A stretch of 64,000 bases of DNA, taken from Lyophyllum atratum (Eukaryota; Basidiomycota; Agaricomycetes; Agaricales; Lyophyllaceae). The notes under the pieces are model-generated. The model was given only the letters and a program-made list of their open reading frames with translations, was not told the origin of the DNA and did no database searches. Positions 12,024-24,854 of this stretch are shown piece after piece. Numbering within the stretch: the first letter of the stretch is position 1; each line of letters begins with the position of its first letter. The stretch is taken from contig JACGCN010000001.1 in assembly GCA_014905825.1 (NCBI GenBank), positions 2,356,001-2,420,000 of the forward strand, in the 5' to 3' direction. The translations under genes were made by a program, and so were the position numbers.

Positions 12024-13038
12024 ATGCCACCCACACCGCACACCCCGAAACGCACAAAGATAGGCAATCGTGCCGCAACCCATTCACCCTACTTTTCTGG
12101 TGCCGCCTCTGCTTTAATACCGACCATTACCTGTCAATCCGATACTGACTTTGACGAGCTCTCCGACTCGGATGACAACCATTCAGATCTCCTATATGAC
12201 CCGCTCTTTCGATATTATTTCCGCGCCTTCCTTGTATTATATCGCCAGTTGGCTTTATTGAAGCCTGTTCTCATTCAAGGTGAGATTTTCTGCTATTGCA
12301 AAAACGTATCTCAGAATGAAGCTCTTCAGAGCGTGTCGCATACGACCCATAGAGATTACTTGTTGCAGTGACTCTGCTAAACAAGACATCCGGAAGGTTA
12401 GCCATCCCCATCTTCTGGGTAATTGTGAATAAATGGCCTACCCCGTGGGCTCTGTCTCAAGGTGGGCAGATGACATGACTCCTAAAGCTCAAGCGACATA
12501 GTGATAATGAAGTGGTGACACTCAGCGGATTCAGCTGAGCTTACAGCTATAATCGGATCCCTCGGCACTCAAAACGTTCGTTCCAGGCGTCTCATAGATT
12601 TATCCAAGACCTATATTCGGGACCCCCCACGAGCACCTGACCTTCGTCCATCGACTCCTAGAGTGCTGCCCACCGACCCCATAATCTCTTCCCCATCCAA
12701 ACGCCAGAGATACCCACCGACTCCAGTCTCACATTTACCAGGTGCAGGTCAATATGCACTTGATTCCTACCGTATTTTTTGCACAGGTGACAACCCTTCG
12801 ACCACCGAGGAATGGAAAACAGTTATGCCAACTGACAAGGAATTGATTCGATATCTGGTAAGCATGCTCTCTCGACACACAGCTTGCTCATCCAATGACG
12901 GGTAACAAGAGGTGGAAGTGGGCTTTTGCGGAACGCAAAGAATGGGTTTCTGGGATCGGCATGGTCCGGCCAGTGACATTGACTTACCTCAAGTATTTGA
13001 TCTCAGAGCTCAATGAACCAAAGACAGTCCGTACATAG
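12024..13038 (+). CDS. MBD4-like mismatch DNA glycosylase (HhH-GPD) with in-frame stop
   Basis: The four exons are 12024-12279, 12330-12461, 12526-12857 and 12910-13038 (282 codons plus stop). The family removes T or U from G mismatches that arise by deamination, in the nucleus. The fold is well kept: [49 protein letters not shown], and the helix-hairpin-helix [16 protein letters not shown], which contains the catalytic Asp. In exon 2, at 12350-12352, a TAG stands where relatives have Trp (DPW-K/R-LL), so a full-length product needs read-through or a corrected base. TGG to TAG is one substitution. The rest of the frame and all splice sites are intact, so the lesion is either very recent or an error. 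N-terminal residues are Pro/Ser-rich. Confidence 0.75.
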
Positions 13039-13161
13039 CGATTGATATTCCTAATAAATATAGCAGGTAGCAGGTATACTTCCGTCCAGCGTTTGCCATT
13101 AAGACATTAAACAAAAACATCAGCCGAAGATTATGATAGAGGACTAGCAACAGGATTTTGG

Positions 13162-15443
13162 TTATAGCTTTGGCCGTAATAGTGGTTGCCAGTCCACACG
13201 TTCCACCTGGCAGCGAGGCATGTGAATTCGTCTTATTATGGACAGGACGAAGACATACCATCTCTGGCTTCAGATCTTGTATTGATGTGGCACCCAGCAG
13301 CCTCATTGCGGTTATGATTTCGCGTTCCAAGATTTGTATGATTTTCACAACTCCAGGAACGCCGTAAGCCTGTAAATGATGTTTTAGAGGAGGGCAAGGA
13401 TATGAGGATGTGAAATTTACACTTTGAGCGTACAGGAAAGGACGACCCAGGCCAACTGCCTTGGCGCCCATGCACAAGGCTTTGACTACATCTGAATGCA
13501 ACCAAAATTCAGCGTTCATTCTGGATTCCAGTGAAATAGATGGTCAGTACCTGTCCCTCGTTCAATACCACCTAGAAAACTAGATCAGCATGTGGTCTAT
13601 AGTATCATGATTGATTAGAGTACCGTCAATATATACTAAGTGGAGTTCATGAGCAAAGTTCAGCGGGTGTCAAGAAACATATGAAGGGCTTACCTTCTAG
13701 CTTGTCAAAAACATCTGGTCTTTGTTGACGGATTCTGTGAAGAACCTCAAGCGGAGGGAACGAGCTACAACAAGAAGAATAAATCGGACTGTGCAAAAAG
13801 CACCTTCGAGATGCGTACTAGTCTAACTGTCGACCTGGCCGTGGATCAGCCATGTACATTGACAATTTGGATCAGCGTACATACCACCATGGTTTGAGAG
13901 AAGTATTCCCTCAACCCCTGCATCCGCTGCAAGTACAGCATCCTGAATGAACAGTCAACTTTGATGACATCTCAAGCCAGAGAAAATCTACCTCGACAGT
14001 TTGAATACCTAGCAAGAGTAGTCAGCTTCAAGGCTGCAAAGGTCAAGCAGGCGGCTTACCCTTGATCACAATTGGAAGCTTCGTTATCCGCCGCAACCAA
14101 GGGATCGTCTATATTACTAATTTCAGAGACTCGCCGACGTCCTGTAAGAGCTTCGTACCTTTTCCCAAGTCATATCACGGTCGTCATTGGCAATTAGGGC
14201 TCCTGCCGTTCCAAACCCAGCGTCACCACCTTCAACCACACCGTCTGCAACGTCTACATGGAATGCGGGCTTTCCCGACTCCATGTCATCGAGGATCCAA
14301 GGGCTTCGGATGTCTCTTTCCCTGTTACCGGGAACAAGGGCGTCGACCGTTAACCAGATCGATTTGTACCCAAGTTTTTCCACGTCCCTAACGCGTTTCT
14401 CCGCGATGGCATCGTCCGAGTTCTTGTAGAGTTGGAAGAACAGCGGCTGCGTAGGAGTGGCAGCAGCCATTACCTCGTCATATGACAAGGATGCGTTGGA
14501 GGAAACCATTTGGATGATGTTGGTCTGGGCCGCACCTCTGGTAAGGTTGGCTTCACCTGAGGGAGAATGATCATCATAAGAATCTTTGATAGGTTTGGGG
14601 GTAACTCACCCTGCGGGTGTCCGAGTTTCGCAAGGGCGGCACCGCAGATGAACACTGGGATGGATGACTTATATCCGAGAACGGTGGTAGAAGGATCACA
14701 TCTTGAGACAGGCCGCATGACACGGGCATGGAAAAAAAATCGCTTGAACGCGTGAGCATTTTCTTGATAAGCTGCGAGTAGATATTAGCGCTCTCCCCAA
14801 GACAACATTGCTGATAACATATGGACCCACTCATCTGGTCGTCCGAGGAAGAGGAGTAGTAGGCTAATGCCTTGTGCGATAACACCTGCCTTGCAACGGC
14901 CTATACAACATGCATGAGAACGACAAAAGTGCGTTGACGACAATAATCCAAACCTCCATGTCAGCCAGATTTAGGATGCGGTTTAAAGGCGGTCTCTGCT
15001 TATGAGCGCCTTCGACTCTCAGCTCATCTTTAGTCTTTTTCCTGTTCTGTTGAGCCTGTCGAAGAAGATGTGAAGCACCAGAGTCGAGTGGCCCCAGATG
15101 TCTGGAAGCCGGGAGGTTCTTATCCAGAGCGTCTGGTGGATGGATCGGGTCGTACGCGCGGGTAGCATCACGGCCTGCATATTTCAGGATAATACTGGAG
15201 CCGCCTGGATGTTCCTAAGAAGGAGATATTAGGGAGAATATACCCTCCACAGAGGAAGAAGACGCACATTCAAGAATTCGGTAACATCGTACACGTTGTT
15301 CTTGATAATGACCCAACACGACCTAACGATGCGTTATTTGACGGTATGACTAGGCAGAATTTGACGGTATGACTAGGCAGAATAGACCGGACTTACTCTG
15401 CGGTGCTATGCTTTTCGACCTGCTCGAGGGTCCAGGGAGACAT
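13162..15443 (-). CDS. CYB2: L-lactate dehydrogenase (cytochrome b2)
   Basis: The sixteen exons total 487 aa: 15397-15443, 15268-15322, 14954-15214, 14831-14900, 14610-14771, 14159-14556, 14060-14108, 13992-14008, 13885-13942, 13819-13834, 13694-13764, 13624-13635, 13551-13571, 13421-13491, 13259-13369 and 13162-13206. The N-terminal cytochrome b5 domain ([20 protein letters not shown] haem motif) is followed by an FMN barrel ([31 protein letters not shown]) with the catalytic HGGRQLDY and the phosphate-binding VYIDGGIERGTDVVKA and GLGRPFLY. The enzyme oxidises L-lactate to pyruvate and passes electrons to cytochrome c, usually in the mitochondrial intermembrane space. I see no obvious targeting presequence. 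Four exons are only 12-21 nt. Frames are perfect throughout. Confidence 0.93.
15338..15383. repeat. Perfect 23 bp tandem duplication inside CYB2 intron 1
   Basis: Two identical adjacent copies, 15338-15360 and 15361-15383, of a unit beginning TTGACGGTATGACTAGG. They lie in the first CYB2 intron, making it 74 bp; with one copy it would be 51 bp, the size normal here. Confidence 0.95.
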
Positions 15444-15791
15444 TGTTGGCAGTTGGGAGAACCCCTGAACCGAATTCGCGGTCATTTAAGCTTTTGGGAA
15501 AGGAACATCGGACCGGTGAACGCGGGCCGATGGCAAAGTACAAAGTATGGATGGTAATGGTTGGATGGTCGAGAGAGTACGGCGAGAGAGACTGAAAAAG
15601 GCGCGAGCTCTGCGAGCAGATAGTAAGGTTAACATGAGGAGGCCAACGAATCCCAGTGCTAGCTTCGAGTTCGCGGCAGTGAGTCTGACCCCTTTCAAAA
15701 TGTTGTCACGTGGTGTCGCGTTGTTTGCCTTTGTTAGAGTTGAACCATGCATGCTCCATTCTCAACCTTGCCAACACCAGCTCACCGAGTC
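15444..15791. promoter_or_regulatory. Divergent promoter region between CYB2 and SAP-domain gene
   Basis: The 348 bp between two start codons on opposite strands must hold both promoters. No TATA box or clear operator is visible. An 88-codon minus-strand frame with one hydrophobic stretch lies here, but it has no supporting context. Confidence 0.4.
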
Positions 15792-18101
15792 ATGGCCCCG
15801 CTGCCATCTAGAAAGTCCCTCGAGTCTCTGAAGCGTGCAGACCTTCAGAAACTCTGCAAAGTGCGCAATCTATCATTTGAATGTAGCTCGACCTGATATC
15901 GGTTCAGGATTATGGTGTGAAGGCGAACCTGAAGTCCGAAGCTCTGATCGACTTGCTCTTGGACACGAGGTTTGTATATCTCACAGCCATTTAGAAACTG
16001 GGCGTCATTTACTCTCGTCTGTAGCAAACCTGTCGCCGCAAACGCGCCTACACGCCGATCCGTTTCCACGAGACTCTCAAGTCGGGCAGGTCCTAGCCGC
16101 ATTAGTTCCATTGTGATACATGACACCGACGACGAAGATGAAGAGGAAACGGGAGCTACAGAGATGCCGTCGCCAGATGAGCTTGAGTCTAATGCCCAAT
16201 CCAGCTCACACCCAGAGCCCAGTCCACCACCCGCAACACGCACGAAAAAAGGGAAGGAGCAGACGAGGCTAGGCGTCGGCAGGCCAGTTGCCGCTGGGGG
16301 TGCAGGTCCCCGTGCAATCACTAAATCGCTCAGCGTCTCCAAAAAGCGAGGCAAAGGGAGCAAGAGTATGAAGCCAACTGAGGCGACGATAGCCGAGGGT
16401 GGGTTTCTGTCTTAACATGTACAACTGGCCACCGGGTTACTCACTGCTCTTACAGAAATTGAACCGGATGGCCATGATTCCACCCAAGGTTTGCCACCAT
16501 TGGATCCAACTTACATGCCTCACTAATTATCACGAAGAGATTCAAGACGAAACATCACCTCAAGCGAATCAACAACAAGTTTCAACCAAACACTTATCAC
16601 CTGAAGCCTCTATAGAAGCACTTGCAACTGTTGACAAGCATGTCGCCGACGCTGTAAGATTTTCTACGCGCGCAGTTCTCTCATGGGGACTAACAAATAT
16701 GTCCCCAGCTACGTCCATTGCATGATCAAATGAAATCGATGAAGTCGGAATTAGAACTGATGCAAGCCCTCAAAACCGAGATGGGGGAGTTGAAGGCACA
16801 AGTTCTCGAAATGGGAAGTTTAAGAGAAAAGGTGGACGCGTTGACTACCACAGTCCGAGACCTTCAGAGAGAGGCAGACGAGTCTGCTTCAATGCGCATC
16901 GAGTTCAGTCAATTCAAGAAGAGCATGTCAGCGCAGCCAACTCCTTCGACACCCAAACTACGTGCCCATGTACTTAAAAAGCCCGCTGGGCCCAGGTGAG
17001 TACCAAATATAACCGTGAACAAAGGAGGCTGACTGTCTTTGGTTCAGCGGCTTTGGCTTTCCCTCATCGCGTATGGACACAATGCTTCGTCGAGAGTCAA
17101 GCGGTTCTGGGTCGCCGGCTCCATCTGTTGCTGCCACTAACCCTTCTCGCCCCCATCCTGGTATCGCTTCGACAATGCTTGGCAAGAGACACCGCGATTC
17201 TACGACAACCGATGGGGGAGAAGACAGTCAGCCAGATAACACGACGATTGGCGCCGCTGCGGGTGCAGGAACAAAGCCTACAAGGAAGCGTGCGAAGTTT
17301 TCCCAAGGAGATGGGGATTCAGTAACGGAACAAGGTCCCTCGGGAGAGGGCACTCAAGAGGAAGCAAGTGTAGAGGCGGAGGACACATATGACGCAGAGG
17401 CTGTTCCGCATGCCCCTAGTTTCGCGATATTCAGGGGCCTAGATGAGCCGCCGATAGAGTTTATGGACCCGCCGCCGCCGACAGACCATCTTCCCGATTT
17501 CTTTGCCCCTCCCTCCCCTCCCCTTGGTTCAGAAGCACCCCATTTTTCGCGTCAGGGATCAATGACAAGTACCGCTCACGCAGCCGAAAACCAACAGCCA
17601 TTTGCCTTTTCTTTTCAGCAACCCATGACATCGACCCCCGCTCATGGCATGTTTATGCCCAGCTTTCCTTACCCCGAACCTCCACAATCGCCCTCCCCCG
17701 CTGGAACAAACCTCACTGGGTTTCTGAACCAGCATCAACCAGGCCGTTCCGACGTCTTTCAAGCATTCGGATTTCCTCATCCTGGGCGACCGTCACGTAC
17801 TGGACTCCGTAATACTAGCGGGCTAGGTAGCGGGTTTATTAACCCTGCTGCACTGGGACATCCTCCGTCTGATCGCGACCATACTGGGCAGGATACCGGC
17901 AACGGTGTGAGCGTTAGCGACGAACTAGCCGCAAGACCTATAGGTGCTGGCTCAAGCACTGGAAATGGAACTTCTGAAGCGCCTCAGATGAAACGTACAA
18001 TGTATGGAACGGAGTTGGACGGCGATACCCGTTTTGGGGACTTCGGTGTGGAAGGCGTTGGAAATACCAAGGGAGGATTCTGGGCCGGTGGAAGGTATTG
18101 A
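15792..18101 (+). CDS. SAP-domain protein with coiled coil and disordered tail
   Basis: The seven exons are 15792-15860, 15908-15969, 16025-16398, 16456-16488, 16538-16653, 16709-16995 and 17048-18101 (664 aa). Frames join cleanly through six introns of 47-57 bp. Residues 8-42 (SLESLKRADLQKLCK, then DYGVKANLKSEALIDLLL) match the helix-extension-helix of SAP DNA-binding domains. Basic Ser/Arg and acidic Asp/Glu stretches follow, then a coiled coil (residues about 225-285: LELMQALKTEMGELKAQV) and a long Pro/Gly/Ser-rich C-terminus. A chromatin or nuclear-scaffold role is suggested by SAP only. I do not know the precise orthologue. Confidence 0.8.
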
Positions 18102-18402
18102 GCTACCTGGAGCAAGATTTAGGCGTTATTCCCTGTCATGGTAGCTACTCCAGTGGACTCTGTGTATTTAGACTTTTGTTGTAAGCAGATACTGCATTTT
18201 TCAGGACTTACGGTCTTCGCATCATGTTGATGGGGAAAACATTATCCGGAGACTTTCAGAAGCACAGCAGCTAATGCACAGTAGCGATTATGATTTTACT
18301 TGTTTCAACAACGGAAGAATACAAGTAATATGGTAGCCAGATGGTAACGCAATGTCTTTTTGCCAATAAATACCCCAGGACGTTCGTTTCGAGTCATGAT
18401 AA
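18102..18402. other. Convergent 3' region, no gene seen
   Basis: 300 bp between the stops of the SAP gene and the MAP kinase gene. It presumably holds two 3' UTRs; no terminator motif beyond A/T-rich stretches is visible. Confidence 0.4.
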
Positions 18403-19865
<1,463 letters not shown>

Positions 19866-20790
19866 TATTCACACCAGAAACCAGCCGGTGGAGTTGCGTT
19901 GAGAAGAGGTGGGGGGGAGCGGAGATGGAGGGAGGTGAAGTGAATTCCGAAAGGACGGGATTGCAAAACAGGAGAGGCGTTGATGGGGTTTAAGTACCAG
20001 CCATGTGTGCTAGTTGATGGGTGGAAACGGGCGGTGTGGAAGATCACCAGGGCGGCAACCACCTCAAACTCCATCAAATTTTCGGGGTAAGTATCAGGGA
20101 GAGCGAGCACCCTTGCTAGGCTTAGAGTGTTCCTCTAACCGTGATATTTACTGCGTATGCTTCAGTCGCTGTCAGCGAGGACACGCCGTGGCTTCCCTGC
20201 AATTCCAAGAGGAGCAGAGAGCACCGGTAGTTCTAGACAGTTTATATCAAATCAGCGTCAACACAAATCAGAAGGTTCAAACGTTCAAGGGGTGGTGACC
20301 GCGATCAATCCGCCTCATCAGCCCGACAGAATCATGGAACTTCGTTTCACCCTGCCCACCGGATTGATGACTCCTGATCTTCGAGCATATATTCGCAAGC
20401 ATCTACTTAGTTGCTCCCCAATCATTCACGACAGCGGTTAGGCAGTCCATAAAGATGACAATTGACATCTGGAAAGACCCGGGGTGCTAATGCTCCAATC
20501 AGGAGGGCATAAAGTGGCACAAAGGCCTCGCGAACAATGGGTTGTATGTACCATATGGTTACAGCATTGGCAGGCCCAGGCATCTGGTTCATAAAAATAG
20601 TTCGTTGTCAGGCACTTCCGACTACAAATACCTCCCTCTCCCTGCTTTCCGCCTTCCAGTTACCCACCATCTTTCCCTTTTCTTTTTTGCCTGTCTGTTG
20701 TTGCGGTTTTTTTTCTGGTCGTTCTTGCCTCTAGCTGAATAACTCCCCATTCATTCCTTACATTCCACATACACACGACAATCGCTAGCG
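19866..20790. promoter_or_regulatory. Divergent intergenic region with pyrimidine-rich promoter before the cupredoxin gene
   Basis: 925 bp between the MAPK and cupredoxin starts. The part nearest the cupredoxin gene has a TATA-like ATAAAAATAG near 20590, then a C/T-rich tract (about 20630-20720) just upstream of the leader. This layout is typical of strongly expressed fungal genes. No gene is seen in the remainder. Confidence 0.5.
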
Positions 20791-22268
20791 ATGATGTTTG
20801 CTTCTATTTCCTTGGGCCTGGTTTTGTTGCCCTTTGTTTCAGCCGCAGTGCACGATATCCAAGTCGGCGGTGCTGGGGGAAAGCTGGAGTATTCTCCCGA
20901 GGCCATTGTAAGAGGTGTCGCAGACTTTGCTTCTGAGCGTCTATCTGATACTGTCCGACAGAGTGCTCAACCTGGTGACCAAGTAGTTTTCCACTTCACT
21001 TCCAAGAACCACACCGTCTCCCAGTCGTCGTTTGCCAACCCTTGTGGATTGAAGGATGGCGGATTTGACTCCGGCTTGTTCGTTGCTTTGTTCTTTGTCC
21101 TAAAAATAGCCATTATCTAACCGATCGCTGCAGCATGCCCGTGCCAGCCAACCAGACTGATAATCTCCCAACCTACACGATCACAGTCAACGATGTATGT
21201 CGACTCTCACTTGTTCTAATGACACCCCTCTGACATGAACTTCAGACCCAACCCGTCTGGGTATACTGTCGCCAGGCTAGCAAAACTCCCGCCAGCCATT
21301 GTGGCCAGGGAATGGTCTTCGCGGTTAACTGTGGTCTAGATGGTGCACCCAACTCTTTCACCAACTTCAAGCAGTCCGCTCTCGCCGTCGGTGCCAGTCT
21401 CTCTGCTGCTGCTGCCTCGCCTACAGGTGCCGCTCCCGCTGCCCAATGGACCACCGCTGCTTATGGCGGCTACACGATCCCCGCTGCACCTGAGGTTACA
21501 CCTGTCACCCAAACCGTCACTCTTGGCGACCAGGTCTGGACCACGACTTACAACTCTTACCCCGGCTCCCCAGCTCCTACCCCAGCTTCCGCTGAAGGGA
21601 CTGTCCACAAGGTCATTGTTGGAGGCCCCGGAAAGCTCACCTTCGACCCGCCTTTCATTTCCGCCCAACCCCGCGACACTGTTGTCTTTGAGTTGTATGT
21701 TTTGTCCTTTCTTTTTGTGCTTTTCAATCAGTAATATTGTTTGATCCAGCCATCAGAAGAACCACACTGTAACTCAGTCTTCCTTCGCTGACCCCTGCCG
21801 CAAGCTGGCCAATGGTGGATTTGACTCCGACTTGTAAGTCGAAATCTTCTTGTTGAGAACCTTCTCTTAATATTCCTGTCATCAGCGTTCCCGTTGCCGA
21901 CAGCGTCACTACTGACTTCCCGACCTGGAGCATCACTGTCAACGATACCGCTCCCATCTGGGCGTACTGCCGTCAGAAGATCCCCGTTAGCCACTGTGGT
22001 GCTGCTATGGTCTTGTAAGTCTCAAACTTACCATGGTCATGCATTTTGGCTCATAGGACTGGCTCATAGTGCAATCAACGCCGTTGAGAACTCTGAGCGC
22101 AATTTCACTGCCTTCCAGAATGTTGCTAAGGCTATCAACGGTACCGCTGCTGCTCAGAGTGCTGCTCCCACTAGCACCTCGCCAGCTGGCAATGGTGCCG
22201 TCTCAGTCCGTATGGGCGGCGCTGGCTTTGCTCTTGCTGTAGCCGCTGTGATTGCAGCCTTCCTTTGA
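20791..22268 (+). CDS. Secreted surface protein with two cupredoxin domains
   Basis: The seven exons are 20791-20907, 20962-21077, 21134-21194, 21246-21694, 21750-21833, 21886-22014 and 22070-22268 (384 aa). A signal peptide (MMFASISLGLVLLPFVSA) leads two cupredoxin-like domains with parallel landmarks: KNHTVSQSSFANPC with VYCRQ...HCGQGM, and KNHTVTQSSFADPC with AYCRQ...HCGAAM. Each keeps the His, Cys, His, Met set expected for a type-1 copper site. A Ser/Thr/Ala region and a C-terminal hydrophobic tail (GFALAVAAVIAAFL) suggest a GPI anchor. Proteins of this kind sit on the fungal cell surface; function and copper binding are inferred. The duplicated exon pattern suggests internal domain duplication. 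MM at the start leaves two possible Met starts. Confidence 0.88.
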
Positions 22269-22832
22269 TTGGGGATACGAGTAGTGATCGTTGGTTTCTT
22301 TACACTCTACTACGCCTTTTACGAGTCTTGGACATTGTCTAGATGACACACTGCACCGTTACAATTTATCTTAACCTTTCTTCTTGGGGTCGACTCGATC
22401 ATTACTTGGGAACAACCTGCCGTATACCTGGTATCAATATTAATGCATTATACCACATTGCGAGGCCAAGATTACACATTTATGAAGCAAGAGTGGATTT
22501 TACCCTCTGGGGGTACTGACTGAGCCGGAACATAGACAACACCTAGCCGTCAGCGGTATTTCGCCGAGCTTGTGATGTTCCACTATTAAGCAGCACCTCG
22601 TTTTTGAAACCAGGAATCAAGCTTGTATTTTCAACGTGCATAATTTGCAGGGTGAATCTAGCATGCTGGGCCTACGGGCCGTCCAATTTATGGAAGAACT
22701 AAGTTTTTTTGAGAACATTGCTTGGAAGGGGTACTTCTGCACTGGTGGTGTTTACGGCGCCTTGACTGTTTCACTGCACGTCAGGGGTAAAGTCAAGCAA
22801 AAGGTAGATGGTATATATATCGAATTCAAGAG
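22269..22832. other. Convergent 3' region, no gene seen
   Basis: 560 bp between the stops of the cupredoxin gene and CBF5. Nothing recognisable beyond the presumed 3' UTRs. Confidence 0.4.
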
Positions 22833-24662
22833 CTACTCGCCACCTAACGATGCCCGAGCCTTCTTTTCCTTCTTCGCCTTCTTCCTTTCACGCCTTGCCT
22901 CCTCATCCTCCTCCTCAGCAACCTCAGCGACACCCGCTTCTTCAGCCTCCTGAGCCGCCTTCTTCTCTTTCTTACGCTTTTTACGCTCTGCCCGTTCCGC
23001 ATCTTCGTCAACGGCAGCAGTCATCGAGACATCTGCATCCTCTGCCACAGGAACCTCAGATTTACGTTTTCTTTTCTTTTCCTTCTCCTTCGACGGGCTG
23101 GCATCATCAACGGTTGTTTCGACAACGGTAGTCTGCGTCTGCAGTACCGTCGTCGTCGAGGGACCAGCAGCTGGTTGCTAAATTGGGGTGTAAGCTGAGA
23201 TAAGAGAGGCCATAGACTGAAGAACGAACCTCGTCGCGGTTGTAGTCAACATAATCACGACTCCACTCGGTGGGGGTAACCCCGTCAATCTTTTCTCCGT
23301 GTTTGCCCAATTTGCCATCCTTGACCATCTTTTTCTTCTGCAGAGCCATGGGCCCGAGTCCCCATCGCCGTGGGTAGGTGTCGCGTTCCATGATACACCG
23401 TTTGACCTTGGCGACAACCCCGTGGTCACATGTTGCAAGCTCGACGGTTGACATCTGAGCAATGGCAAGTGCGATAGCTTCACCTAAAAAAGTGTTCAGA
23501 GTCAGACTATTCAAGAGAAGGAAGACAGGTCGCAAACCTTTAGTCGTCATCAACACGACCTCCTCGTTCACACCGATATCGGCCTCGTAGCGCAGAAGGC
23601 CTGGAATCATCAGCTTCGCACCGTAACAGACAGCGTTGACAGCGCTGTCCTTTACTACAATGCGCTTATATCCAACCATGAGGCATTCCAGAGGACGAAT
23701 AACACGACGCAGATACGACTCTAAGGTCAAACTCAGATATCAAGTCAAAGGGGCCGAAAGAAAGAACGCACCATCGCGAGTGTTATCATACAACCACTGC
23801 GCATCCATTACGTCGTGCATGGTGACGATATCGTCGTTCTCAGACATCGCACCACTCCTCACTCTCCGCAGCTCTTGCATGTGTCCTCCAACGCCAAGGA
23901 CCAGACCTAGATGGACGCAGAGGGTACGAATATACGTGCCAGCTTCGCAGGAGACCCAGAAGACTGCCAGATTGCGTTTTTCGTCGAATTCGAAGAGTGT
24001 AGACTCGTGGATAGTTCGAATACGAAGTTGCCTCTTAACAGCCGAGATCAGAGGTGGACGTTGGAAAAGGGCACCCGTAAGTGTCTGAAGGGCCCGAGGA
24101 AGCGCAGCAGGGTTGGGGAGAGGCGCATGCAGACGAAGGACGCAAACATATTCTTTGCCTTTTTTTTCACACATATCAGACGGAGTCACAAAGCTACATG
24201 GAAAAAGACGCACCTGCTCCCTGTTGAGACTTTACGAGTCTCGTTGCCCGGTCAATACAAACTATCAAGCATCCAGTGACTTTAGGGTCCAATGTTCCGC
24301 TGTGCCCAGTCTTTTCTACCCGCAAAATGCGCCTTAACCATGCTACGACCTCATGCGAAGATGGGTTGGAAGGTTTGTCGAGATTGATTACCCCAGACCT
24401 TGTAGAGGGCGGGTGAGCGTAGCTTTACATATAGAGAAGAGGCTCGTACTTGATATATGTTGCGATATCCCGCTTGAGTGGGCTGCAACCAGAGGGAATC
24501 GGTGTGAAGTGACTGGATCGGACGAGGAGTTTGTCATAATTTTTCAGCAGCAGGGGCCATTCGGAGGTATCAAGCCTTGGTGCGTTTGCCTCGGACTTGA
24601 TTGAGAACTCTCCCTCGAGTTGTGCAGACGCAACCTGCTCGCGAGTCAACTGAAGGCGCCAT
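22833..24662 (-). CDS. CBF5: H/ACA pseudouridine synthase, dyskerin
   Basis: Exons: 24450-24662, 24214-24398, 23772-24158, 23538-23720, 23230-23483 and 22833-23177, about 521 aa. It is the catalytic subunit of H/ACA snoRNPs, which modify rRNA in the nucleolus. Visible: [33 protein letters not shown], the catalytic [41 protein letters not shown], the PUA domain ([34 protein letters not shown]) and a long Lys/Glu-rich C-terminal tail. The start at 24662 (MAPSVDSRA) is one base out of frame with the rest; removing one base from the pair 24634-24635 gives a continuous N-terminus. It is head to head with RPL22 across 192 bp. Confidence 0.9.
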
Positions 24663-24854
24663 GGTCGGTAGTAGCAACTCCAAACATCTCGGACTTTGGA
24701 ATCAAAAATTTTGGCAATGCCGCGGAGTCAAGATCTCGGTTTCTCCCGGTCAAACCTTGTTTGCATCAGCTGTACAGTCAAAAATGATATCGCAAGCCGG
24801 CCTTTGCTTGCCACACCGATCATCCTCAAGACCCTCAACCTCAACGTCCTCCAG
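24663..24854. promoter_or_regulatory. Bidirectional promoter of CBF5 and RPL22
   Basis: Only 192 bp separate the two start codons, so rRNA modification and ribosomal protein genes very likely share one control region. No particular element is identified by eye. Confidence 0.5.

Noticed and set aside
15486..15752. Minus-strand frame with one hydrophobic stretch, as a possible CYB2 presequence exon
   Set aside because: No splice joins it in frame to the cytochrome b5 exon, which already has a good ATG.
19866..20790. Several 70-110 codon plus-strand frames between the MAPK and cupredoxin genes
   Set aside because: No splice continuity, no domain, and composition unlike the real exons around them.
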